64,000 nt of DNA, from NCBI RefSeq assembly GCF_900110485.1, contig NZ_FODY01000003.1:62001-126000 (forward strand). Reading direction: 5' to 3'. Under the pieces are notes generated by a model. That model was not told where the DNA came from and did no database searches. It saw nothing but the letters and a program-made list of their open reading frames with translations. The DNA is from Propionispora vibrioides (lineage in GTDB: Bacteria; Bacillota; Negativicutes; Propionisporales; Propionisporaceae). Below are positions 42,888-51,704 of the stretch, piece after piece (within the stretch, counting starts at the first letter, position 1; the number at the start of each line of letters is the position of its first letter). The position numbers and the translations under genes are program-made.

Positions 42888-44030
42888 ATGAGAAAAAATG
42901 TATTAATAGGACTAATTGTATCTGCTTTGGCAGGCATCCCCGCCGCCGGTTTTGCAGCTACCGCCAATACCGCCAGCGACTCCTGGACCTTCAGCGGTGA
43001 TGTACGGCTCCGTTTCGACAAGCAGGCCAACTTTAACAAGGATGACTTTGACGCCAGCAAGTACCGTATACGCTTAAACGCCGGCTATAAATTCAGCCCC
43101 GAATGGCGTTTTGACACCCGCATCACGGTAGGTGAATCATTATTCAGTACAGGGCCAAAATCTACAACCGGGTACACCACTGTACCGGACGACGTGCAAA
43201 TTGACATTGCCAGCCTGACCTACAAACAACCCGACTGGTCGGCTACCATGGGGCGCCAGAAATTCACTATCTTTGAAGGATTGGCGGTCAGCATGGATGA
43301 CGGGCACAACATCGGTGATGCGGGCTACTCGGCTGCCGACAACCGCCCCGATGGCGGACGGGCCCGTAACTATCCCGGCTTGCAGGGCGTTAAACTGCAA
43401 AACAAATCGGGCAAGGTGAATTTCACTTCCTTTTACGGCAACCTCAACGACCGGAATGACAACGGCGCCAATTATAACGTGAAAGGCGTCGCCGCTACGA
43501 CTCCGATCGATAAAGTAAATGTGGGGGCCATGTGGTACACAACCGATTCCTCCGTATTCGGCACCGATCTAACTAAATATCCCGGATTAAAAAACGGAAC
43601 TAAAACCGGGTATTCCTTAACGGCCAATACCAAATTGTTTAAGAACTACCTGTATACCGGTACCGAGTATATTTGGGGTCTGGCCGACGACCATGATAAG
43701 GCCTGGAAACTGATAGCCCGCACACCGGCCACCAAAAAGCCGGGCGATATGCAATATAGCGTGGAATACCGCAATATCCAGCAATATGCTTTAGATTATT
43801 CCTCTTACATAGGAACAACTTCCTATAACGGCCTGTCCAGCGCTTATAAAAGCATCGCGTACGGAGACTATACTTACTGGGGCGTTACCGCCAAACGGCA
43901 ACTAACCAAAAACACTTCCGCCAGTCTCTTCTACGAGAAGTATAATCCGCAAAGTCACGGCAGTACGGCTGCCAAACAATCCCAAGTTGAAGACAATGTC
44001 TACCGTCTGCAAGTAGACGTAGCCTTCTAA
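42888..44030 (+). CDS. Porin-like outer-membrane beta-barrel protein linked to modABC
   Basis: 380 residues. A signal peptide (MRKNVLIGLIVSALAGIPA, cleavage near FAATA) is followed by repeated amphipathic strands rich in Tyr, Asp and Gly, and the protein ends in VDVAF, the C-terminal aromatic residue expected for BAM-assembled barrels. An early strand, SWTFSGDVRLRFDKQ, is like the first strand of Negativicutes and proteobacterial porins. No SLH domain is present. It starts 37 bp after modC with GGAGGAG before it and ends in a terminator, so it appears to be the fourth gene of the molybdate operon and may admit molybdate or tungstate through the outer membrane; that specific role is inference. 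Confidence 0.82.
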   Translation: MRKNVLIGLIVSALAGIPAAGFAATANTASDSWTFSGDVRLRFDKQANFNKDDFDASKYRIRLNAGYKFSPEWRFDTRITVGESLFSTGPKSTTGYTTVPDDVQIDIASLTYKQPDWSATMGRQKFTIFEGLAVSMDDGHNIGDAGYSAADNRPDGGRARNYPGLQGVKLQNKSGKVNFTSFYGNLNDRNDNGANYNVKGVAATTPIDKVNVGAMWYTTDSSVFGTDLTKYPGLKNGTKTGYSLTANTKLFKNYLYTGTEYIWGLADDHDKAWKLIARTPATKKPGDMQYSVEYRNIQQYALDYSSYIGTTSYNGLSSAYKSIAYGDYTYWGVTAKRQLTKNTSASLFYEKYNPQSHGSTAAKQSQVEDNVYRLQVDVAF

Positions 44031-44078
44031 ATTTCAATACCCTGCTTTTTACAATACCCTCCATATTGTAAAATAAAA

Positions 44079-44111
44079 GAAACGTACCGGAACCAAGCTC
44101 CGGTACGTTTC
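44079..44111. terminator. Bidirectional terminator after the mod operon
   Basis: GAAACGTACCGG pairs with CCGGTACGTTTC around 9 nt, between the convergent porin and Mop genes. Confidence 0.75.
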
Positions 44112-44128
44112 TCCATAAAAACTAATTG

Positions 44129-44332
44129 TCATTTTATAACCATAACATCGGTGGCTTTTACCAGAGCTGCCACCGAATCGCCTGGCTTTAAGCCCAACTC
44201 ATTAATCGAATCCATCGTAATGGCAGCCACAATTTCATTTCCTTTATAATCCATAACTACCTTGGCCATCACCTCTCCCCTCACCACTTCCTTCACCGTG
44301 GCCTGCAGTTTGTTTCTGCCGCTGATTTGCAT
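44129..44332 (-). CDS. Molbindin (Mop, TOBE domain) protein
   Basis: 67 residues, single Mop/TOBE domain. ISGRNKLQATVKEVVRGEV is the typical start, followed by AKVVMDYKGNEIVAAITMDS and GLKPGDSVAALVKATDVMV. Such proteins assemble into rings that store molybdate or tungstate in the cytoplasm. ATG at 44332 is chosen because AAAAGGAGACGGGG lies just upstream; the longer frame has no ribosome site. It is convergent with the mod operon and probably part of the same function. Confidence 0.94.
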   Translation of the reverse strand: MQISGRNKLQATVKEVVRGEVMAKVVMDYKGNEIVAAITMDSINELGLKPGDSVAALVKATDVMVIK

Positions 44333-44405
44333 AAACCCCGTCTCCTTTTCTCTTTTTTTACAGTATATGAAAAGCACTATGCTCTAAACTAGTAGAGTAT
44401 CCTGG

Positions 44406-44478
44406 CGGTCCTATGAGAAAGTATCTCCCGGCTAAGCACCGCCTATGCACTGCCGGTTGGAGCTGTTTCCTGATAAAA
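44406..44478 (+). other. Structured-looking leader before the HTH-PBP regulator gene
   Basis: GGCGGT (44403-44408 region) pairs with ACCGCC near 44439, and CCGGC with GCCGG further on (44428-44457). The pattern suggests nested stems. No gene is present in 44378-44561. The function is unknown. Confidence 0.3.
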
Positions 44479-44561
44479 AGAATTCCCAATATAGTAATAT
44501 TATAGTAGCTACCGGGCTAAACCCGCAAGCCGGTTTATTTCAATCGAATGGAGTTGATAGC

Positions 44562-45494
44562 ATGACGGAAACGACGGTTTACACCCCCGAAGAAGTGGCA
44601 AAAATATTAAAAATATCACGGTTCACCGTGTACGAAATGATTAAACGCGGCGATTTGACCGCCTACCGGATTGGCCGGAAGGTTAGAGTGGAGGCACCGG
44701 ATCTGGAGATTTATATTAATAAATCTAAAGGCCTGCCTGCCGCTGCACCGGCAAAACCCTATCCGCCCGACGCCCCCTTTGCCGCTCACGACGGCCTAAT
44801 TCTCTGCGGCCAGGATATTATTCTCGACATCCTGACCAAACACCTGGAAAGGGAAATGCCCCATATCCAGTTTCTCCGGAAATACATCGGCAGCGTCGAT
44901 GGCTTGCTGTCGCTCTACCGTGGCACGGCCAATGCGGTTACCGCTCATCTTTGGGATAGTGATACTGACAGCTACAATCTCCCTTATGTCCGCCATCTGC
45001 TGCCAGGACACCGTACGCTGATTATCAATCTGGTACACCGTATGGAAGGCTTCTATGTGACCAAGGGCAACCCGAAGCAAATCCATACCTGGCAGGACCT
45101 GGCCCGGACAGGTATCCGTTTTGTAAACCGCGAGCACGGTGCCGGCGCCCGGGTACTGCTGGATGAACAGCTTAGGCTGGCAGGCATCGAACATGCCGCC
45201 ATTGCCGGCTATAACCATGAAGAGTTGAGCCATTTGGCAGTAGCCAGTTGTGTAGGCCGTGGAGAGGCCGATGTCGGACTGGGCATCGAAAAGGCGGCGC
45301 TTCAGGTACTTGCCGTCGATTTTATCCCCTTAAAAAAGGAACGCTATGATTTAGTCATCCGCAAGGAAGACATGGTCAAGCCGCAATTCCAAACACTGCT
45401 TTCCATTTTACGTTCAAAAAGCTTCCATAATGAATTGGCCGGTATGGGGGGCTACGATATATCCCAAACCGGCACTATAATAGCCGAAACCTAA
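44562..45494 (+). CDS. HTH (MerR/excisionase-like) plus periplasmic-binding-protein-like regulator
   Basis: 310 residues. An N-terminal winged helix of the helix_turn_helix_17 type (residues 1-50) shows YTPEEVAKILKISRFTVYEM and IGRKVRVEAPDLEIYI. The rest (about 80-310) resembles a substrate-binding-protein fold of the ModA/TupA type, used here as a ligand sensor: LILCGQDIILDIL, the NLVHRMEGFYVTKGNPKQIH stretch and FVNREHGAGARVLLDEQ. Proteins with this combination respond to oxyanions in related bacteria, so control of modABC by molybdate or tungstate is probable. The ATG at 44562 has GGAG 9 nt upstream. It reads in the same direction as modABC but beyond the Mop gene. A leader of about 180 bp (44380-44561) precedes it. 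Confidence 0.85.
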   Translation: MTETTVYTPEEVAKILKISRFTVYEMIKRGDLTAYRIGRKVRVEAPDLEIYINKSKGLPAAAPAKPYPPDAPFAAHDGLILCGQDIILDILTKHLEREMPHIQFLRKYIGSVDGLLSLYRGTANAVTAHLWDSDTDSYNLPYVRHLLPGHRTLIINLVHRMEGFYVTKGNPKQIHTWQDLARTGIRFVNREHGAGARVLLDEQLRLAGIEHAAIAGYNHEELSHLAVASCVGRGEADVGLGIEKAALQVLAVDFIPLKKERYDLVIRKEDMVKPQFQTLLSILRSKSFHNELAGMGGYDISQTGTIIAET

Positions 45495-45525
45495 AAAAAG
45501 CCTGACTGGCACAGTCAGGCTTTTA
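45494..45525 (+). terminator. Terminator of the HTH-PBP regulator gene
   Basis: AAAGCCTGACT pairs with AGTCAGGCTTT, followed by TTTACTC. It also closes the minus-strand PTS gene ending at 45531. Confidence 0.75.
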
Positions 45526-45530
45526 CTCAG

Positions 45531-47321
45531 TTAGCCATCCACCTGCATGATTACATCTTCACCGGCGGTTACTTCTTCAGCCGGCGTGACAGCCACCGTT
45601 TTCCCGTCAACGCCGTTCACTCCAGTGATTACTATACTTTCGTCTGCTGCCAAGTTAAGAATCGACTGTCCCTGGCTGACAATCTGCCCCACAGTCACGA
45701 CAGGAGCAGCGAGACCAGCTTCCACCCGGATGTTTAGCTGTAAAGCACCGGTATCCAACAGCAACGCAGCCGGCTCTTCGCTGTGTATTATTTTACCGTC
45801 TACCGGAGACAACACGCTGCGGTCCTGCGTACAAATCGCTACAATGCGCTCACTACTGCCGGAAAGAATCCGCCCACTGACAGGGGCATGAACCCGGCTG
45901 CCTGCCTGTGGCGGCAGAACAGGGCAAGCAGGCTCCGCCACCGGTTCTTCTTCCATGCTGCCCCATAAGGCAGCCATCTCCTCCCGGATACCGTCCGACT
46001 GGGTACCAAAAATAAATTGAAAATTATTCCCCACATCCATAATCCCGACAGCACCCAAACCAGCCAGTTCCTCTTTCTTTACGGCCTCGAGCCGCCGCAC
46101 CGTTACCCGCAACCGGGAAATGCAGGCATCCAGCGCAGCAATATTATTTCTGCCGCCTAAGGTCCGTAAAAGCCGGCGCGCCGTTTGCTGTACGTCCAGT
46201 TCCTGCTCAGGCAGTGGCTCCTCTTCCCGCCCCGGCGTCTTTAGCTGAAAGTAATTGATGGAAAAATGAAATACGGCAAAATACAAAAGGCCAATACTTA
46301 ACCCCACCGGCCACAGCCATAACTGGTGATGACCATATTTATAGGACAGCAGATAATCAATAAAAGAAGCTGAAAAAGTAAAACCCAGATGAATGTCCAG
46401 CCAACTGGTCAACAGCCCCGATACACCGGCCATGAGCACATGAAAAACAAATAAGGGCGGCGCCACAAAAATAAAGGTAAACTCAATCGGCTCGGTAATC
46501 CCTGTCAAAAAAGAAGTCAGTGCACCGCCGGCCATCAAGCCGCCAATCGCCTTGCGCCGCTCAGGCCGGGCATTACAGTAGATAGCCAAAGCGGCGGCCG
46601 GTAAACCAAACATCATAATCGGGAATTCGCTGGCCATAAAAATGCCCGCCGTGGGATCGCCGGCAAAATAGCGGTTAAAGTCACCGCGGATCAAGGTCCC
46701 GTCGCTGGTAACGAAGTGACCGAACTCATAGAGAAACGCCGGATAATAGACATGATGAAGACCAATGGGAATGAGCAGCCGCTTGCCGGCGGCAAACAGG
46801 GCCGGACCGGCACTGGAGTTCACGGCCCAATGGCCGACAGTATCAATGCCGGCTTGCATAAAGGGCCAGACAATCTGCAGTAAGAGCGCCATCACCACCC
46901 CCGCCACCGCCGTCACAATCGGCACAAACCGCTTTCCGGCAAAAAAACCCAGTACCTGCGGCAGCCTGATCCGGTGAAACCGCCGGTACAGAACGGCAGC
47001 AATCAGCCCCATGGCAATACCGGAAAAAACGCCCATGTCCACGGCGGGATTGACCGATTTGAGCACCGCTAAAAAAATCAGATGGCCGACAACCGCCGCC
47101 AAAGCGGCAACAGCCTGCCCTTCGGAAAAACCAATCGCCACCCCGACCGCAAATAAGAGCGGCAGATTGGCAAATACCGCCATTCCCGCCTCCCGAACGG
47201 CAGGCATATGGAGCAAGTCTTTCTCACCAAAGCGCAACAGTAGTCCGGCTGCCGGCAAAACTGACACCGGCAGCATCAAAGACCGTCCAATTTGCTGCAA
47301 ATACTGGAACATATTCTTCAA
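45531..47321 (-). CDS. Glucose/GlcNAc-type PTS EIICBA with a degenerate IIA domain
   Basis: 596 residues. IIC (about 1-360) shows the glucose-family blocks [49 protein letters not shown] and [21 protein letters not shown] (about 380-450) has the phospho-accepting Cys400 in LDACISRLRVTV. The IIA-like C terminus (about 475-596) keeps the APVSGRIL and SPVDGKII strands, but the two active-site His of the family are absent: the KHAxGI and HxGIDTV positions read EEPAALLLD and NIRVEAGL, and the domain is about 35 residues shorter than in the neighbour. Phosphate for IIB must then come from another IIA, plausibly that of the adjacent transporter. It is the second gene after the GlcT-controlled transporter. 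Confidence 0.9.
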   Translation of the reverse strand: MKNMFQYLQQIGRSLMLPVSVLPAAGLLLRFGEKDLLHMPAVREAGMAVFANLPLLFAVGVAIGFSEGQAVAALAAVVGHLIFLAVLKSVNPAVDMGVFSGIAMGLIAAVLYRRFHRIRLPQVLGFFAGKRFVPIVTAVAGVVMALLLQIVWPFMQAGIDTVGHWAVNSSAGPALFAAGKRLLIPIGLHHVYYPAFLYEFGHFVTSDGTLIRGDFNRYFAGDPTAGIFMASEFPIMMFGLPAAALAIYCNARPERRKAIGGLMAGGALTSFLTGITEPIEFTFIFVAPPLFVFHVLMAGVSGLLTSWLDIHLGFTFSASFIDYLLSYKYGHHQLWLWPVGLSIGLLYFAVFHFSINYFQLKTPGREEEPLPEQELDVQQTARRLLRTLGGRNNIAALDACISRLRVTVRRLEAVKKEELAGLGAVGIMDVGNNFQFIFGTQSDGIREEMAALWGSMEEEPVAEPACPVLPPQAGSRVHAPVSGRILSGSSERIVAICTQDRSVLSPVDGKIIHSEEPAALLLDTGALQLNIRVEAGLAAPVVTVGQIVSQGQSILNLAADESIVITGVNGVDGKTVAVTPAEEVTAGEDVIMQVDG

Positions 47322-47352
47322 AGGAACCTCTCCTCTATTGCGGCATACCAGA

Positions 47353-47389
47353 ACACAAGGGCATCAGAAAGCTTCTGATGCCCTTGTGC
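47353..47389. other. Hairpin between the two PTS transporter genes
   Basis: CACAAGGGCATCAGAA pairs with TTCTGATGCCCTTGTG almost without a loop. No T run follows on the minus strand, so this is more likely an mRNA-stabilising hairpin, or a partial terminator, than a full stop. Confidence 0.55.
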
Positions 47390-47418
47390 TGAAAAATTCT
47401 TTATGGCATGAATTCGGC

Positions 47419-49452
47419 TTATTGTATTTTTACATGCATACGTTCGCCGCGTTTCACCTGTTTCCCTGCTTCGACCACGATGGAACCCTCACCTAGGTTG
47501 GTAAACACCACCGGCGTAATGACCGAAGGTACCTTAGCCTGAATAGCAGGCAGATCGGCTTTCAGGATGAGCTGTCCGGCTTTCACCCTGTCGCCCTGAC
47601 TAACCAACGAAGTAAAGCCTTCGCCTTTTAAATTCACCGTATCAATGCCAAAGTGAACAATCAATTCCAGCCCGCTGTCCGCCGTAATACCCACGGCATG
47701 CTTGCTGTCCAGGATGCTGGTCACCGTTCCGTCAACCGGCGAAGCAATTTCCCCGCTGACCGGCTCAATGGCGAAGCCGTCGCCTACGATCTTTTGCGAA
47801 AATACCTGATCGGGAACTGCTGTCAACGGCAATACCTTGCCGGTCAAAGGAGCTACGAAGGAAGCAATCACACCCGGAGCAGTGCTGGCGGCCGTTTCGG
47901 CTGCCTGCTGTACAGCCGGTGCCTGGCCAGCTACCTCCTTGCCGGAAAGGATACCCTGAATCTGTGTTTTTAGTATGTCCGATTTAGGTCCAAAGATAAT
48001 CTGCAGATTGTCGCCCACGACCATGACACCGGCAGCGCCAAGTCCTTTTAAGCGGTCTTTCTTTACCGCACCAATATCCTTTACACTGACCCGCAGCCGG
48101 GTAATGCAGGCATCCAGGTGAGTCAGATTACCTTTGCCTCCCAACGCAGCCAGCACATCGGCCGCCAGGCTGCCCGACGCTCCCTGTTCATTGCCTGCTT
48201 CTGCCTCGCTGTCATCTTCACGCCCCGGAGTTTTTAAATCCCAGGTGCGGATGGCAAAACGGAAACCGAAATAATAAATAGCCGAGAACACCAGACCTAC
48301 CGGGATAACCAGCCACCAGTCAGTGCGGTTGGGGATGACGCCAAACAGCAAATAGTCAATAACACCACCGGAGAAGGTCATACCGATTTTTACATTTAAA
48401 ATATGCATCAGCATAAAGGACAGTCCGGCAAACAGGGTGTGAATCCCGAACAAAGCCGGTGCCACAAACAGGAAAGAAAATTCAATCGGTTCGGTAATGC
48501 CTGTCAGGAAGGAAGTCAGCGCGGCCGAAGCCATAATACCGGCCACAGCGATTTTCTTTTCCGGTTTGGCTTCATGATAAATGGCCAGCGCCGCTGCCGG
48601 CAGGCCAAACATCATGAAAGGGAATTTACCGGTCATAAATGTACCGGCGGTAAAAGCAACGCCATCCTTTAACTGAGCAAAGAAGATACTCTGGTCACCG
48701 TTTACAATTTGCCCGCTCTTGCTGACATATTCACCGAATTGATACCAGAACGGATTGTAGAAGATATGATGAAGGCCGAAAGGAATCAGAGCCCGCTCAA
48801 TAACGCCGAAAATAAAAGCTGCCAATGTCTTGTTGGAATCAATCATATTGCGAGAGAACAGCGTTAAGCCCAATTGAATTGGCGGCCACACAAAGGTCAT
48901 CACAATACCCAGGATCAGAGCCGCCGCTGCGGTAACAATGGGCACAAACCGCTTACCGGCAAAAAAACCAAGATAGGAAGGTAATTCAATGGTATAAAAC
49001 CGTTTGTACGCCTGAGCCGCCAAGATACCGACAATAATACCGCCAAACACACCGGTTTGCAGGGTCGGTATGCCTAGTACACTGCTATAGGCCGGATTGC
49101 CGGCAATCATATCCGGCGTAATGCCGGCCACCAGTCCCATGGTCACGTTCATAATCAGGAAGCCGACAATAGCCGCCAGCCCGGCAACGCCCTCGCCGCC
49201 GGACAGGCCGACAGCCACGCCTACCGCAAACAGTAAGGAAAGATTGCCGAAAATAACCCCGCCGGCCTGCTCCATAACCTTGGCCAACGCATGAATCACC
49301 TGATTGTCCAGCATCGGCAGCAGACTAATGGCCGCCGGATTCTGAAATGCGTTGCCGAAGGCCAGCAGCAACCCTGCCGCTGGCAGCAACGCTACAGGCA
49401 GCATTAACGATTTACCTACCTGTTGTAAAACACCGAAAGATTTTTTTAACAT
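47419..49452 (-). CDS. Glucose/GlcNAc-type PTS EIICBA transporter
   Basis: 677 residues, a complete glucose-superfamily transporter. IIC (about 1-405) has [22 protein letters not shown]-type loops, [33 protein letters not shown] and [21 protein letters not shown] has Cys449 in [15 protein letters not shown] (about 525-677) has both active His: H585 in SKHAVGIT and H600 in [10 protein letters not shown]. Sequence features of IIC ([10 protein letters not shown]) are nearer N-acetylglucosamine (NagE/NagP) than glucose PtsG, but the substrate is not certain. A RAT-like antiterminator site and terminator occupy its leader, directly after glcT, so GlcT control is likely. Confidence 0.95.
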   Translation of the reverse strand: MLKKSFGVLQQVGKSLMLPVALLPAAGLLLAFGNAFQNPAAISLLPMLDNQVIHALAKVMEQAGGVIFGNLSLLFAVGVAVGLSGGEGVAGLAAIVGFLIMNVTMGLVAGITPDMIAGNPAYSSVLGIPTLQTGVFGGIIVGILAAQAYKRFYTIELPSYLGFFAGKRFVPIVTAAAALILGIVMTFVWPPIQLGLTLFSRNMIDSNKTLAAFIFGVIERALIPFGLHHIFYNPFWYQFGEYVSKSGQIVNGDQSIFFAQLKDGVAFTAGTFMTGKFPFMMFGLPAAALAIYHEAKPEKKIAVAGIMASAALTSFLTGITEPIEFSFLFVAPALFGIHTLFAGLSFMLMHILNVKIGMTFSGGVIDYLLFGVIPNRTDWWLVIPVGLVFSAIYYFGFRFAIRTWDLKTPGREDDSEAEAGNEQGASGSLAADVLAALGGKGNLTHLDACITRLRVSVKDIGAVKKDRLKGLGAAGVMVVGDNLQIIFGPKSDILKTQIQGILSGKEVAGQAPAVQQAAETAASTAPGVIASFVAPLTGKVLPLTAVPDQVFSQKIVGDGFAIEPVSGEIASPVDGTVTSILDSKHAVGITADSGLELIVHFGIDTVNLKGEGFTSLVSQGDRVKAGQLILKADLPAIQAKVPSVITPVVFTNLGEGSIVVEAGKQVKRGERMHVKIQ

Positions 49453-49550
49453 AATAGTTCTCCTCTCAAATCATTATCTATTATTGTTGGATAACCTGCC
49501 AGTAACAGACTTGCCCTGCCATGCGGCACAGTCACCTCCTTAAAGGAAAA

Positions 49551-49607
49551 TAAAAAAGCATGAGCCGTAGTGAGGACAACTATTTGGTCCTCGCTATCAA
49601 CTCATGC
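49551..49607 (-). terminator. Antitermination-controlled terminator before the first PTS gene
   Basis: Minus-strand stem GCATGAG...GTAGTGAGGAC with GTCCTCGCTAT...CTCATGC, followed by seven T, between glcT and the transporter gene. Its 5' arm overlaps a RAT-like sequence. Confidence 0.8.
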
Positions 49608-49629
49608 CTGCTTTACCAGTAACACGTTG
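49601..49629 (-). promoter_or_regulatory. RAT (ribonucleic antiterminator) site 1
   Basis: Minus strand GTGTTACTGGTAAAGCAGGC, very close to the sacB/ptsG-type RAT core (GTTACTGATAAAGCAGGCA). It overlaps the 5' side of the terminator, as in LicT/SacT/GlcT systems. Confidence 0.8.
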
Positions 49630-49646
49630 TACCTTATGCACTTATT

Positions 49647-50495
49647 TCAGCCGAATTTACTGCGGAGCCGCTCCAAATGGATGGTCAGATACCCGATTTC
49701 GGCCTCAGGCACCTTAAGCTTCAACTCTTGCCCGATCATCTCGCCGACCTGGCAGGCCAACTCGTAGGACTCGGCAAAATCCCGCTTCAATTGCTCCACG
49801 AAAGGATTCTCAATGGTTGTTAAGGTAACCAGCCTGTGAATACAGCTTTGCAAATGAGTCAGCAGCCTCGTGTAATTCAGGCTGCCCTGCTCCTGCAGGG
49901 AACCGGTCTTTTTCTCAATATGCTGCAGCACCTTATTGATAATCTGGGAATACTTCAAACTTTCACTGACGGAACGGTTGTGCCTGGCGGCATGCAGATG
50001 GAGGGCAATAAAACCAATTTCCTCACGGGGAATGATTACCTGCAGCTTCTCAGCCAATAGCCCGGCCCCCTGCTGAGCCACCTGGAATTCGTCAGGATAC
50101 AGTGCTTCAATCTCGGAAATGAACGGATTTTTTATTTCCATCCCCTGGGCCAAACGAATGAGGGTAAAATTGATATGGTCGGTCAGAGCTACATATACCC
50201 GGGGATGCAAAGCCTGGCCAAGACGCTGTTTTGCCAGTTCGATAATCTCTTCGGTAATCCGGATCACTGCCGGATCAACCTGTTCAATCAAATTGAGTGC
50301 CTGCTGCTCCGCTACTCCTGCCGGGACCACATAAATTTTCTCATATTTCGGATTGGTCAGTAAATCGCCAGTCTTGCGGCCAAATCCCATCCCTTTACCG
50401 AGTAAAATGACATCCTGACCATTTACAGTATTGGCAATTACCGCATTGTTGCTCAAAACCCGCTGTACCGAAAATGGTCCCTGTATCGTAGACAA
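49647..50495 (-). CDS. GlcT/LicT-family transcription antiterminator
   Basis: 282 residues. RNA-binding CAT domain (1-55) with QRVLSNNAVIANTVNGQDVILLG broken by the core ALSNN-type VLSNNAVIA; two PRDs (about 70-170 and 175-282) with PRD histidines in VALTDHINFTLIR, IALHLHAARHN and the C-terminal YLTIHLERL. It binds RAT RNA and prevents termination when its phosphorylation state signals sugar transport. TTG at 50495 follows GGGAGG; no better ATG is available. Two RAT-like sites, one before its own gene and one before the transporter gene, imply autoregulation and control of the transporter. Confidence 0.92.
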   Translation of the reverse strand: MSTIQGPFSVQRVLSNNAVIANTVNGQDVILLGKGMGFGRKTGDLLTNPKYEKIYVVPAGVAEQQALNLIEQVDPAVIRITEEIIELAKQRLGQALHPRVYVALTDHINFTLIRLAQGMEIKNPFISEIEALYPDEFQVAQQGAGLLAEKLQVIIPREEIGFIALHLHAARHNRSVSESLKYSQIINKVLQHIEKKTGSLQEQGSLNYTRLLTHLQSCIHRLVTLTTIENPFVEQLKRDFAESYELACQVGEMIGQELKLKVPEAEIGYLTIHLERLRSKFG

Positions 50496-50511
50496 TGATG
50501 ACTCCTCCCTG

Positions 50512-50581
50512 CTTATAAAAGGGAATAGCCAGTAAGAATAATCTGAGTCAGGTTTCCCTTCCCCGCTTATCCTTACTGGCT
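50512..50581 (-). terminator. Hairpin in the glcT leader
   Basis: AGCCAGTAAG pairs with CTTACTGGCT around 36 nt on the minus strand, followed by ATTCCCTTTT. The 5' arm overlaps the end of RAT-like site 2. Confidence 0.6.
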
Positions 50582-50600
50582 AATGCCGTTACCGTAACAC
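50578..50600 (-). promoter_or_regulatory. RAT-like site 2, upstream of glcT
   Basis: Minus strand GTGTTACGGTAACGGCATTA, similar to RAT site 1 in its first half and in spacing to the following terminator arm. It suggests GlcT regulates its own gene. Confidence 0.55.
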
Positions 50601-50623
50601 GCCAGTTATCTACTCTAGGAATA

Positions 50624-50652
50624 AATATAGCATATCCGCTTCCGTCTGGCAA
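50624..50652 (-). promoter_or_regulatory. Promoter of the glcT-PTS operon
   Basis: Minus strand TTGCCA and TATATT with a 17-bp spacer, about 20 bp before RAT-like site 2. Confidence 0.6.
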
Positions 50653-50694
50653 GTAGCATTCTTTTCTTTTTCAAATTGCCTCACCACATCCGGC

Positions 50695-51675
50695 TTACTC
50701 CGCAGTTTCCACCGTTTCGTTGGCGGCTTCCAGCAGCAGCCGGGCCGTCTCCTCCGTGGTAATCAGCACATTGATAAACCGCCCGCGTAGCGCTCCCAGA
50801 ATCGCCGGCACCTTGTGAGCTCCTCCGGCTACCGCAATCGAGTAATCCAGGCCTTTCAGAATATCCAGATCAATGCTGATCGTCCGGTCGGCCAAATCCA
50901 ACTGAATGCGCCGCCCTGCCAGGTCATAGAACCGCGAACAGATGTCGCCGGCGGCACCGGCCCGCCCCAGTGCTTCCTGTTCCTGCGGCGTAATATACCC
51001 GGTGGACAGCACCGAACTGGACTCGGAAAAAGCCCCAATGCCGACGACGGCAATCCGAACCTTATGCCACAGATTGGTGACTGTTACACAACTGTCATCC
51101 TGCAGAATGGCCTCCTTGGTTTCCCGCTTGGAAGTAATAATCGGTGCATAAAAGTAATACGGCTTGGCCTTAAAGGCCTGGCTCACTTTCCCGACAATCG
51201 AGTTGACATGATTGTCGCTTTCCAGATTGCCCGGACCACCGCACAGGGCCACAATCTGGCTCTGCGTCGGCCGTTGGTTGGGCGACGGTTTCAGAGCATT
51301 GGCCACCTCTTTCATGGTACTGCCCCAGCTAATCCCGATGGTATCACCGTCCTGGACAATACGGGCCAACAGTTCGGCACAGGTTTTACCCAGCGCCTGC
51401 CGTTCCGAATCCTCTTGGACCCGCTGGGATGATACGATATACACCTCTTTTAGACCAAACAACGTTTCCAGCTTGTTTTCCAGGGCATAATACGGTTTCA
51501 GATCATCCCGGACCGTAATCGTGATCAACCCTTCCTGCCTGGCTGTCTTAATCAGCCGGCTGATCGTTGTCCGGTGAATGCCGAGTTTACGGGAGATTTC
51601 ATCCTGTGTCAGATTGTCCGCATAATACATGCTGGCTACTTTCACCGAAAGCCGGTCTTTTTCCCATTCATCCAT
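50695..51675 (-). CDS. SorC/DeoR-type sugar-responsive transcriptional regulator
   Basis: 326 residues. N-terminal HTH (about residues 10-50) with LTQDEISRKLGIHRTTISRL; C-terminal sugar-binding domain of the SorC family (about 60-320) with GISWGSTM, VALCGGPGNLESDNHVN and the late YSIAVAGGAHKVPAILGAL that contacts a phosphosugar. It is the last gene of an operon with a zinc dehydrogenase and a class II aldolase, and a direct-repeat operator typical of SorC proteins lies at the head of that operon. It probably responds to a phosphorylated sugar such as fructose 1,6-bisphosphate or the pathway's intermediate. Confidence 0.92.
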   Translation of the reverse strand: MDEWEKDRLSVKVASMYYADNLTQDEISRKLGIHRTTISRLIKTARQEGLITITVRDDLKPYYALENKLETLFGLKEVYIVSSQRVQEDSERQALGKTCAELLARIVQDGDTIGISWGSTMKEVANALKPSPNQRPTQSQIVALCGGPGNLESDNHVNSIVGKVSQAFKAKPYYFYAPIITSKRETKEAILQDDSCVTVTNLWHKVRIAVVGIGAFSESSSVLSTGYITPQEQEALGRAGAAGDICSRFYDLAGRRIQLDLADRTISIDLDILKGLDYSIAVAGGAHKVPAILGALRGRFINVLITTEETARLLLEAANETVETAE

Positions 51676-51704
51676 ACAATTCTATAGCTCCCTATTTCCT
51701 GGTA

